Part shown: positions 1 through 10,168 of the stretch, one piece after another
How positions within the stretch are numbered: the stretch's first letter is position 1
Layout: every line of letters begins with the position of its first letter
Source: Jaapia argillacea MUCL 33604
Taxonomy: Eukaryota > Basidiomycota > Agaricomycetes > Jaapiales > Jaapiaceae
Direction of reading: 5' to 3'
DNA: 64,000 bases
NCBI GenBank assembly: GCA_000697665.1
Contig: KL197718.1
Span: 689,099-753,098, forward strand
Notes under the pieces: model-generated
The model's database searches: none
Told to the model about the DNA's origin: nothing
The model's input: only the letters and a program-made list of their open reading frames with translations
Program-made: the position numbers and the translations under genes

Positions 1-2430
1 GTCATCGGTCGACCTCATTACTCCTTGATCGCTATTCGCACTCTTCATCCAGCGCTGCTGCCAGTCACATCCCTGGTTGTTGTTTGTTGCTGACAGGGTG
101 GGCTGTGAAAACAATGAGGAGCATGTTATAATGGGTCTGAGAAGATGGGGGCGTCAACATACCAGATACAACGCTCTAACCGGAGCCAAATCCCATGGTG
201 GTCGTCACCCATCAGACCGCCGTGGTGAACCTCGCATGTACGGCAAGGGGAAGGCACGGCTAGAGAAGGAGTAAGGTACTGATGCGAGAAAATTCACGTA
301 CCAGGGCGCGCAGGGAAAGGAAAAGATGGGACACGAGCCGCCGCTCAGACTTGAAATCTGCTGTCAGCCACCTGTTATAATCAACATTATCGGAAGACAC
401 GAGGAGATGGGGTGGGTAGACAGACAAACTGATAAAACTCACTTGCGTCGTGTTACATCATGCGGGCTTGTGGTTGGGTTGAAGACATTAGCGAGAAAGT
501 GGGATGGTCCCAAAGGCGAGGTAAGGGGATTGGCAGAGTTGTCGTTGATGAGAGGAGAGAGATAGCATTGTCGTTGACAACGATGCGGCGAGAGGAGACA
601 TGGCGAGAGGATGAGCTGGCGAAAGCTCCCGACACTCAACCAACCAAATTTAAGCTCCGCTTCATTCTTAAGACTTAGAGAATTTGCATGCTCGGCGGGC
701 TGCAATACTGGATGCCTCATGTTCGATATAACCCCACATGCTGAATTCACTGCTACTACAAACGAACATTACTAGCACTCCTTCATCCCATCCTTTTGTT
801 CGCCATCTGGGCAACCTCATGAAAGATTTCATTGGCTCTGGTCCCTACCCGACATACGCCCTACCCCCTCATCCTTCCGAACAGCCGACTCGGTCATTCA
901 AATCCAACGCTGTCTCAATACCAGTCATCCCCATACCCATTCAGAAATCACCACCCAAGCCCGTCCAGAACCTGTTACCGCCTCCCCCTGTTCCCGTCAA
1001 GGTCACCCACGACCCTCGTCATGCCATGAACCTTTTCACTATCGTCGCCCGCCACGTCGTCATCACCTCCCGCACCACCTGATGGTGAAGAGATCTAGAT
1101 CACCCACAGTTGCTATCCCTGCCTGGTAATGATGGCTGCAGGACTTGAGCTCCAGTCAGCATGCCCAAAATCCAAGATTAGTCAGGAAGCTTTTGCTGCA
1201 CCGGCAGTTGGTAGCGCCATCGGTGTCTCCTCTGATTTCTTTGTTGCTGCTAGCAATGTCCTCGCCTCTCATCAACTTCCATTCTTGTCTCAATTTTCTA
1301 TCTTCTCAGGTTTTCCCCTATTTGGTGGCCTGGCAGTCTCGACAACAGCAGTTGGACAATACTAATGGCTCGCTGTACATTGGGCTGTCATCATCGTTCA
1401 CCAGCACTTCACTGGCATTCTCCACGCGCATTATTGTACCTTTTTTTCTTTCATTCCTTGTTTTGTTTGCGTATTTCCCTCCTCCCTTCATCAATCTCAC
1501 AACATCATCACGTCTCGTGTACTACCAACACAATTATGTCTTGGTACAGAGTGATATCCACAGTATTGGCCCAGACATACACCCCTTCTACATGTATCCA
1601 TCCGTAGATAGTCGCCTTAGTTGAACTCAGCCTGCAAAAGTTTCAATTAGTTGGAATTAGTTGCAAGAGCACCTTTAGCAAGCGTTTAGGACTAATGGAA
1701 CCTAATTTACTTTAGGTTAGCGTGGGAGGTTTTTCCTGATGCACTCATAAGCAAACATACATGCTACGCGGGGTGGGGGCTTCTGCTTTGAACGGCTTCG
1801 GTTGTTGATCCAGGAAGACCAGTTGATTGATTTCCTTCCATAGTATCCAATCGCAAGCTTTGCAAGCTTCGCAAGAATACCTGAAATATTTGCGATCGGC
1901 AAGAACGCAAGCAATCCGAAGAGTCCAACGATCGCAAGGAATGCAAATAAAGTATCAAATAAAGCTTGCGAACTTCATCTGTGAACAGACAATGGAATTC
2001 CTTGCGATAGGTGATTTCGGAAGGGGAACCGCAATCCTTCCGAACGCAAGAGTTCAACGGGAATCAGATATTCTTTCCGATCCTTCCGATCGAGAGGTTT
2101 CAATAGGTTCTTGCGTTCGCAATATTCAGCCCCAAAGCTTCCGATTGAATAGTTTCAGCAAATATTTACTAAGTCCTTCGATCGTAAGGATCGCAATACC
2201 CTGCGCAACCATTTGTACTGCAATCTCGCAATTCAAACACCTCCGATTCTGTATCGGACCTCATATTCAGCTAGCTCAAACCCTCAGAAGGTTTACACGC
2301 ACGCTTTTCTCTCTAGAACCATGTATTTTCATCGCTTTGACTGTCAGAGCCGCAGGACGCGGCGGGGTGGCTGACCGTTGTCTACGGCTCGAGTTCGTCT
2401 TCCTGCATTCCCATCCCTGGATGGACGAGA
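1..2430. other. No supportable gene; likely intergenic
   Basis: Open frames here are short and overlap on both strands. None shows a recognisable domain or a coherent set of intron-linked exons. A proline-rich frame on the plus strand at 738-1082 and a hydrophobic frame at 1145-1624 are the longest, but neither has a convincing continuation. The right part (about 1840-2260) is AT-rich and dense in a short motif, listed separately. Confidence 0.5.
1840..2260. repeat. Cluster of short TTGCGA / TCGCAA motifs
   Basis: Over about 420 bp the words TCGCAA, CTTGCG and GATCGCAA recur on both strands roughly a dozen times or more, for example near 1850, 1868, 1892, 1930, 1965, 2003, 2043, 2112 and 2186. 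The block ends shortly before the core promoter of the NAD(P)-binding gene that starts at 2524. It could be a cis-regulatory cluster or a decayed simple repeat; the sequence alone does not decide. Confidence 0.4.
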
Positions 2431-2437
2431 GTCTTCG

Positions 2438-2445
2438 TATTTAAG
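2438..2445 (+). promoter_or_regulatory. TATA-like element upstream of the 2524 gene
   Basis: TATTTAAG lies about 80 bp upstream of the ATG at 2524. The intervening stretch is pyrimidine/CA-rich, as expected for a fungal 5' leader. No other TATA-like word lies closer. Confidence 0.4.
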
Positions 2446-2523
2446 AAGCTCAACCTTCTGTTATAATGCCATCGAAAAGCCCCACACAGTTTCGCAACCT
2501 CACCACCTCAAACATCAAACAAT

Positions 2524-3493
2524 ATGAAAGTACTCGTCCTCGGAGGTTCTCGCCACATCGGCTACTTCTCCGCCTTGAGACTACTTGGTAAGCACTCCTC
2601 TTTTCCCCTTCACTTAGTCTGGTTGTTGATCGGTCTCTCTTCGCTAGCGAAAGGTCACACTGTTACATTTCTTCTGCGCAAACCCGCCGTCTTTGATGGC
2701 GACGAGAAGGTTCAGCCCTACATCTCCTCAGGCCAAGCCAGGATCGTGCAAGGCGACGCCATGAAATCTGACGATGTCAAACACGCTTGGGAAGCAGCTG
2801 GCCGGGGCGAACCAGAAGGAGCCGTCGATCTTTGTCTCTTCACAATCGGTTTGTCTAACCACCCTCCCACCCCATATCAGACAACGAACTCACCACGGGC
2901 ATCCCACATTAGGTGCAACAACCGGAACTTTATCCCTGACCAAAGGCCTCATCATCAACCCCATCAACGTCTGCACCCAATCCATGATGAACGTCCTTTG
3001 TACGATGCCGAAACCTGCAACGACGAAGGTCGTCGCAGTGACATCGAACGGAGTCGGTCATTCATCCCACGCCTCCCTTCCTCTCGCCCTCAAAGCACCA
3101 TATTCGTACCTCCTCTCCGGATGCCACAGAGACAAGATTGGTCTCGAACGTGTCCTCTTCCATACGGGGGATAAACCTTACAGCGAGAAGGAGATGGGAA
3201 AAGAACCGGGCGAGCAGATCTTGGAGAAGGAATGGAGGAGTCGTGAGGGATTGCCAGGACAGGGGGAGTTTAAGGATTCTGTGATTGTGAGGCCTGCGTT
3301 GATGTTTGAGGGCGAGTGTAAAGGTGATGAAATTAAGTCTGCAAAGGGAGGAAAGGGGCCGTACAGGGCTGCGGAGGGTAACTTGCCTGGTGCATGGACG
3401 ATCTCGAGGCAGGACGTCGCACATTTCATTGTTGAGGGAATTTTGCCCGAGTGGGAGAAGTGGGCTGGCAAAGTCGCAACGATTGGGTACTAG
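2524..3493 (+). CDS. NAD(P)-binding Rossmann protein (epimerase/NmrA-like)
   Basis: Three exons fit well: 2524-2587, 2648-2848 and 2913-3493, giving about 281 residues. The introns (2588-2647, 2849-2912) have GTAAGC/GTTTGT donors and TAG acceptors. The N-terminus reads VLVLGGSRHIGYFSALRLL, a beta-alpha-beta nucleotide-binding start with a GGSRHIG glycine motif. Next come a typical second strand (GHTVTFLLRKP) and an acidic strand-turn (QGDAMKSDDV). This is the pattern of short NAD(P)-binding proteins of the extended SDR/NmrA type, but I do not see a clear YxxxK, so the substrate is unknown. The C-terminal part (ISRQDVAHFIVEGIL) resembles the helix after the substrate region in NmrA-like proteins. 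A fragment of its 5' end, including leader sequence, recurs in reverse orientation near 40.43-40.53 kb. The family call is fairly safe; the function is open. Confidence 0.8.
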
Positions 3494-3779
3494 TCTTTAT
3501 CTCACCTCGAATCGTTTTCGTGGTCTTTGGTCTCCTGTTAGTATTCTCGAGATTGACATTAATATTTGGGTACTTTGGTCGAATACTCGGATGTTAATAG
3601 TAGACCACTCTCCCTGGCTCACCCATGTATTCGACTGAATTGCATCCTACTGTACGACTGTTTGGCACTTTCATCGCGGCTCGATGTTGCGAAGCTTGCG
3701 AAGGTAAGATGAGAATATAAGCTGAGTTACAGGCTGCAGAGGATGCGTTACTTTTCCCCAAGGCTGAGCTCAGACTCGG

Positions 3780-3845
3780 AGTCATCCAGTTATGCTTGCA
3801 ACTTAGCAACACGGAAACCGAAGTTTACAGGCTGTTCTCAATACA
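3780..3845. repeat. Dispersed short repeat, copy 1
   Basis: This stretch (ccagttatgcttgcaactt onward) matches 8270-8335 with scattered substitutions, including the run cggaaac...tttacag. Both copies lie just downstream of plus-strand genes. No open frame is conserved. The rest of 3494-4451 shows nothing I can name. Confidence 0.5.
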
Positions 3846-4451
3846 GGGTATATCAAGCCTCGACCTTGGCCCCGAAAATTACTTCTACATGGAACGAAAC
3901 AGTCTTCAGTCTACGGGATACAAATCTGACTACTCAGTTCTTTTCTACTATGCTGGACGCCACAAGAGGATGGCGTTGGATCTCGAAACTCTGCGGACAT
4001 CCTGAATCCTGAATCCTGAACAGATCTACACCATCTCTAATATCTATGATCGATTACAAGGGTTCGAATCAGGTGGGCATGAGGAGTGTTCGTACGGTGT
4101 CTCCAAATCTGTGCCCGTATGTATTTCTCGGTAGTCAAGCGGCGATTAGCTGATTGGCTGCGCTCACTTTCACCTAGTACATATGATCTAGCTGCAAATA
4201 TGCCTTGAGCTTGAGCGCTTGAGCTCGAGTCCAACTTCGACAAGAAACACGCCAAAACCTCATGCACGGTGATACCTTTCCCGGCTGGTCTCCGGTGTAA
4301 TATGGCTGCTGCAAAGTCCTCGTGTACATCAGCGCCTATCATCCATGCTGACGACTGGCCCCATGTTGACCTCGTTGCCAAAATTCGCTCCGTCTCCTTC
4401 AACCTTCATCTTCCTTCCTAGCGCAAACTACACCACTGCAATACCTACACC

Positions 4452-7400
4452 ATGGCTCATACACTTGTTTGGCGGAGCAAGTATCACTTCTATCCGATAG
4501 GAAATACCAGTGCCGTCTCGCTGACCAGGGATCTTCCTGCCCAAGAGGCTGCAAATATCTTACTGTTGGGATGTGGCGACCCTCGTAGCGTCTTGTACAC
4601 TATTGCCTCTGAGGGATCAAATTGTTTGTCATTTCACCTTGTTCGAAAATCATTGTGTTGAAACATTGGACAGCCGGCCGTGCCCTCGACTTTACTTGCT
4701 GCGATTTCGATCCAGCCGTGTTGGGTAACGTTATCATCTCATCGTCTCTCATCAGTCCCGTCCTGATCCAACCCATCCGTCCTTGCAGCTCGGAATGTCC
4801 TCCTGTTGACCATGGCGGCTGATGATCAACCCTGTGCGACCATGTGGAATATATGCTTCCATTTTAAATTGGATAAAGAATCCCATACCGCCCTTGTCGA
4901 CCAATGCAAAAAATTGATTGGACTCTCGGAGAGTCTCCAGGAATGGAACACTTCCACGTATGCTCCGTTCATCAGGATGTGTACCGAGTACACCCTCTCT
5001 GAACTTAGACGTCACTGGACGCTCTACGTCGATATGCAAGACTTGCCAAACTCACGGCTCGGAGCCATCCGTGATGGATTCGATCGTCAATCCAAACAAA
5101 ACGTCAAAATATACGCAAACACATTCACTGGTACACGATCCTTGGGTCCTCTTGGGATCAACGGGATAAGGGTCCTGAGCGAAAGTTTCAGAAACTACTG
5201 GAAGACGGGAGTGACCTCCACCGATAGAAAGAGCGTCGCAGCGGCGACCCTAATCAACCCCACATTCGTCTATTCTCTCGACGGAGAAAAGTTCTCCTTC
5301 CATTATGGATCGAATCCCTTCGACTCCTTCCACCTCGCCGCCTTGTTCGGAAATTCAAAGGGTACGGTAACGATGACAGAAGTAGCAAGGGCAGCGAGGG
5401 GTCAATTCACGGATTGGTGCTCATCTTATCGTATCTCATCTTCCTCCAACCCTCCACCCATCGTCCGTTTTTTCGTGGGAGACGCGACAGCTGCCTGTCG
5501 TGCCCTTCATGCATTCGATGCTACGGGGACTCTCAAACTGGGTGTCCCCGTCGCACAATGGAAAACGCAGTTGATTCAGCTCAGTGGAGACGAATATAGA
5601 CCAGGCGGTGCTCCTTTCAGGTTCAACGTCGTTGATACGTCGAATCTGGAGGATCACATCGGATTATTGAACGTCCTCATCGCTTCTGTTCCCCTCCTGG
5701 CCCCGACACTGACGAGTGTACTCTACGCCGAATCGCTCCTTATCTTGGGCAAAGACGCAACCAAGGAGTTCACGGAGCATTTACACGCAGACCCGACAGT
5801 CATTGGGATCCTCATCGGCTTGTGCCCCGTCGACTACCTGTCTGGGTTCACGACACGGTCCAACACGCACGAACTGATAATGCATCATAGTTTGAAGTCT
5901 GAAGTGTCGCAGTTCCACCAAGTTACCACTTGGAAGGCCCCCACCGCTGGCGATACTATCGCCTCTCAAGGAGCCGTCTTGGCACCTACCTTTGACGGAC
6001 ATCAGCTGGGGACGTTGTTATACGACATATATCAGTCGTTATTCGAGCAGGAGACTGCCATGAAATTTTGGAAGGCTAATCAGGGGAACTTGGCGAAAGC
6101 CATTGCTGCTTCGAATATGAGCCACTATACCCGCGAATCATTCGTTCTATTTCTGAAACTCGTCAGAGACAACCTTCGTCTCTCGGAGGAGGTGTGGAGC
6201 GAAGTCATGCAGAGGTTCATCGCTCTCGAATTGGCGGCTTGGTCTATCCAGTCGATGGACACATTGCACTACCAAGATTTGTGCGGTCAATTGAACCGAC
6301 ATGGGGTGTACAGACTTACATTCTTCAACGACAAAGCTCGGAGGATCGGTCGACTTGCGGCTTGGGAGACGATTCCCGACCTCGTCAGAATTGTCCTTGT
6401 TATCCCTCGCGAAAATTTAGCGGTGTTGGAGCATTCGAAGGCTGAGGAAATTGGGACTCCTCCATTACATTGCGACATATTCGGTCCTCGGTCTCTCAAT
6501 GTGTTCACTGCGATTCATGTTGCGTTTGGTAGGGCGATATCGATTGGGACCAAGTCTCATCCACGGGTCATCTTTGAAGAGGATCGAAAGGGTTGGGAGG
6601 GAGATTCATCACTCGTTGCATCTTTCACTGCACCAACTTGGATTCTTTCGGATCTCGACCCTCCAGAGGCGCTCAATATTGGGTTTAGCGTTCGGGATAC
6701 CCCTGCGGCGTGCGCTGCGCTCCAGAAAAAGTTGGGTCTTATTCTTCGCGTTTTCAGTGCTAGGCTCATGGATGAGTCTCTTGTCCATATCCTACCTGAA
6801 CCGGTTTTATCCACCAAAATACCCCGCCCTGCCCCATCGTATCTTCATTCTGAGGCGATGACTACTCAAATTGGAGAGTCTGGGGCTGCCGCCGTTGAGT
6901 TGGATGAACAGTGCGAGTTGATCACCTCCCTTGCTATTCGGGTATCAATTACGGATCAGCAATCGATCTCGTTGTTTGGTTCGAGCAAGATCGTTCCTCA
7001 AATTTCCCAGCTTTCACCTTGTGTTCTGAGAGTCGCGTTGGGAGATCGAACCCAGGATATCGCGTACCCGTTTCCCGTTTCTGGAAGTGCCCAGAGACTT
7101 CGGCTTGCTAGAAGGTCTTTATACATTGAGGTAAGCTGTTCTTCAGAGAGTATGGGTTCTGTGTCCTGAGTTTGTCGTTGTCGTAGGTTATCGTGCCGGC
7201 TTCTCACTCGTTGATGCCGGATGGAATGAAGCTCAATCCATTCCCCGTCATCAATACGAGAGAGTCGCTCAATACGTGGAGCATCCATCGGGTGAACCTC
7301 TCGAAACTACCCGTTCTCGATGTCAACGCAAAGAAACTTGGGGAATGGCTCAACCCACACGTCGGTTCCATGATGTCCGTCCGTGAACGTTCACTCCGGA

Positions 7401-8113
7401 AAAAGCAGCGGAGTGACGCTCTAATGTTTATCAAAGATACTTTGCACTCCATCTTCGTCCGCTCGTCGGGAATCCAGGGCGGATCTGTGCAAAGACTCTT
7501 CGCGCTACGTGATGAGAAGACGAACAATTGCGATACTGTGTTCTTCATCAGTGATTTGAGGTTTGACCTCTCGTCTCATACGATGATTTGCGATGGATAC
7601 GTACTCCCTTTGACGAAGAAATTGTTGTTGGAGATCGAGCAGCCTTTTTCGAAACTGGTCAATCAAGGGAATATGGAATACATTGGCGTGTTTGAAGGCG
7701 AGATGCAGTCCTGGAAACAGCTGTTGCCCGCTTTCGTTGAAAGGTGCCGATCTTCGTGGGACCACGGAAATAACTGTGAATACAAGGCCCAGGGTACAGT
7801 CCCGCTGACCGAGGAGATGGAGACCGATCCTTTGTGTAGTTGCGGAAGAGGTAAGGAAACCGAAGGGATGCAGAAAGTGGGACTGTGGAAGAAGTTGGCA
7901 CCATATGTTACCAGGGTCGCAATGTCGCCGTTGTTCGCGGTCTCATACCTCGAGACCGTTGGTCGCGATCCTGACGCTTACAAGTGCTCGGTATGTAGAG
8001 GGAGGGGGAAACCCAGGCTCAAGACGTGCACGGCTTGCAAGAAGGTACGATATTGTTCCACGGAGTGCCAGAAGAAGGATTGGAAGACGCATAAGCCGAA
8101 ATGCAAGCTTTGA
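4452..8113 (+). CDS. DUF4470 protein with C-terminal MYND zinc finger
   Basis: Four exons join in frame: 4452-4623, 4674-4724, 4789-7130 and 7187-8113, about 1,163 residues. The N-terminus carries the DUF4470 signature seen in many fungal and some animal proteins: KYHFYPIGNT, then NILLLGCGDPRSVLYTI, then LDFTCCDFDPAVLARNVLLL. The last block only appears when exons 1-3 are spliced. The extreme C-terminus is a MYND finger with regularly spaced Cys/His (CSVCRGRG, CTACKKVRYC, ECQKKDWKTHKPKC), probably binding two zinc ions and mediating protein contacts. The central 900 residues show no domain I recognise. DUF4470 has no settled biochemical role, so only the architecture is claimed. The start at 4452 is preferred over the internal ATG at 4806/4810 because it restores the complete DUF4470 block. 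Confidence 0.9.
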
Positions 8114-8269
8114 TATCCCAGATGTAACAATATTAATGATATAGTATCATCGTATGTGTCAGTAGTATAGTTCGTCCTCGTTCGTTCATACAACTTGAAG
8201 TTGCCATTTACCATTTACACTTCTCACGATCGTGCCTGTGGCAGCATTGGGCACACCTCAGACTTGTTC

Positions 8270-8335
8270 ATCTGGTTATGCTTTGCAACTTTGCAAAACG
8301 GAAACAGAGCTTTACAGCCTATTCTCGATAACGGT
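8270..8335. repeat. Dispersed short repeat, copy 2
   Basis: Diverged copy of 3780-3845 (ctggttatgctttgcaact onward), just downstream of the MYND gene. Too short and too diverged to assign to a family. Confidence 0.45.
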
Positions 8336-8699
8336 TGATGCTGGTATAGCGCCAGCGTGAGGGAAGGGGAAGAAAGTGAGGGACAAGCTCGAACAACGCG
8401 ACATTTAGTAAGGGTGTTTGGAAACAACGCAACGTCTGCCACAATTCTCGTCGGTGTCACGCCTGAACTGGTGAATGTTATGTGATTCTTCAGCAGCCTC
8501 AATCCTCCAGCTCCCCAAAGCAGCGGAAGCTCATCTCATAATCGAACTTGCGGTGAAAATCAAAAAATCCTGATCTCGCTGATACTGCGACCACACATCA
8601 GAAACTCTCCACCATCCAAACTGAATTTTATCCTTGACCGTCAGCCCAGAGTCGTCGCCTGCAATCGTCATATCCCTGCATCGGGAGTCCCACCAGCAG

Positions 8700-9800
8700 C
8701 TCACATGTGCGATTCTCCCGAAGCAATCGGGTGGCTTTCGCTATAAGACCCTTCTCACCAAGGTCAGCCTCCTTCGTTCTCCTCTCCTCCTCTACTATCT
8801 CATTGTGCTAGTTCGCTCCCGGCTCTATCCCTTTTTTCTCAACCTTCGGTTCACTCCCGTCTCTGTGTCCTCTGGATGCAGCAATTTTACGCCTTCTAGC
8901 CAGAGTTAACCCCCGGACCCTGCGGCATCGTCATTTATTTGGCTTGTTGTAAGGAGGAAGATGGGGTAAGGTGTGGGTATTGACATGAACATGACGGAGA
9001 TGTCTCAGGGTTTCTTTTCTTCTCTTCGGTTCAATCCTGTCTCTGTGTCTTCGACGCAGCAAACTCGTACTTAGCTAGCCAGAGGCAAGCCCCGGACACT
9101 GGCATCGCTCGCGATGGCAGGAGGAAGACGGGGTAAGTTGCAGGTAGACTTTGAACATGACTGAGATGTCCCAGGGGTTTTTCCACTTCTCTTCAACCAC
9201 TTCTCTCCCTCCTTTCCCACCTGTGGGCTCTTCTTCCACCTTCTTCCGTTTCGGTCCATTCCGTTTGATATCCCTACGGTGAGTCATGTTCATCTCCATC
9301 CTCTGCACACTGTGGCTCATGCTATCTTTTTGTTTCGCAGGGTAATTTGCTCCCCTCGCGCGAGCCATCCTTCTCACACCGACATAATCCGTACGTCGAC
9401 CGTTATCCTTCTCAGGACGAACTTCACCCCTTTCTACGAGTAGCCGTCGACATCCTGCTCCATTTTGCGCTTACAAGAACCAATGCTTCGTTAGCGAGTT
9501 TCTTTTGTACGTCGACTCGTTGATGGTCCTTACAATATGCTCAACTAATTTCTAGCCCTCGTCCTTCCCCTCTGGTTGCCGTTCATGACTACCACTTTGC
9601 ACCGCTTGCCTTCATGTTTTTGCTCGCTCCAGTAGCTCGGGGAGTTTTGACGGGAGGCGGATGACCGCAGAACGGCTACCTATCGTCGCAAGAGACAAAG
9701 ATCCATGGTCAAGCCGACCGCAATGGGCGATAGGTTTAGGTCCTACTTGCTTGCATTTGATCGCCAGGAGCACCCATAAGGACATTTCTCTTCTTTGGCA
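8700..9800 (+). repeat. Repeated TATA-bearing noncoding unit, copy 1
   Basis: This unit contains, in order: a TATA-like promoter (8741); two diverged tandem subrepeats of about 170 bp that begin with CGTCTCTGTGTC and a GACGCAGC-type word (about 8852-9013 and 9031-9184); an intron-like element at 9279-9340 (GTGAGT to TTTCGCAG); and a 3' module at about 9641-9770 (GTTTTGACGGGAGGCGG, then GGCTACCTATCGTCGCAAG). The closest copy is at 38.95-40.18 kb. Open frames are not conserved between copies, so I read it as a noncoding transcript or a non-autonomous mobile element. It sits between the convergent MYND and polyketide synthase genes. Confidence 0.6.
8741..8747 (+). promoter_or_regulatory. TATA box of repeated noncoding unit, copy 1
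   Basis: CTATAAG follows GGTGGCTTTCG and an upstream word like ATGTGCGATTCTCCCGAAG. The same order of boxes precedes copies near 39.0, 42.66, 46.78 and 49.31 kb, which supports a real core promoter. Confidence 0.5.
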
Positions 9801-10168
9801 GCTTGTAGATATCGATTATAATATTTGTGATTATTCGTGATGATTCGTAGAAGACTAGTTCTAGTTGAACGCAACTGTTAAATGCGAGGCAACCTCGATG
9901 TCGCAGCCAGTTGTGCCACTAACGGCACAGTAAAGGAGATTGAAAGTGCTGTTCATCAGCTGCTCTGACGCACGGCTGAGGAAGTGGTCACCGGCAAGAG
10001 AACTTGAACTCTGATAATTTATGCGATGCAACTTATTACTTGTCTAAGTATTGGAGTAGATTGCTACACATCAGCGGAAGGAGAATAAAGTATCCGATAA
10101 CGGATCCATCCAACGGTGGAGGAAACCATAAAACCCGTAGTAGAAATGAGCCCCCAACAACTTCATCA

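Noticed and set aside
738-1082. Proline-rich plus-strand frame as a small gene
   Set aside because: No linked exons, no recognisable domain and low-complexity content only.
4055-4080. GGTTCGAATC suggesting a tRNA T-loop
   Set aside because: Flanking sequence cannot form acceptor, D or anticodon stems.
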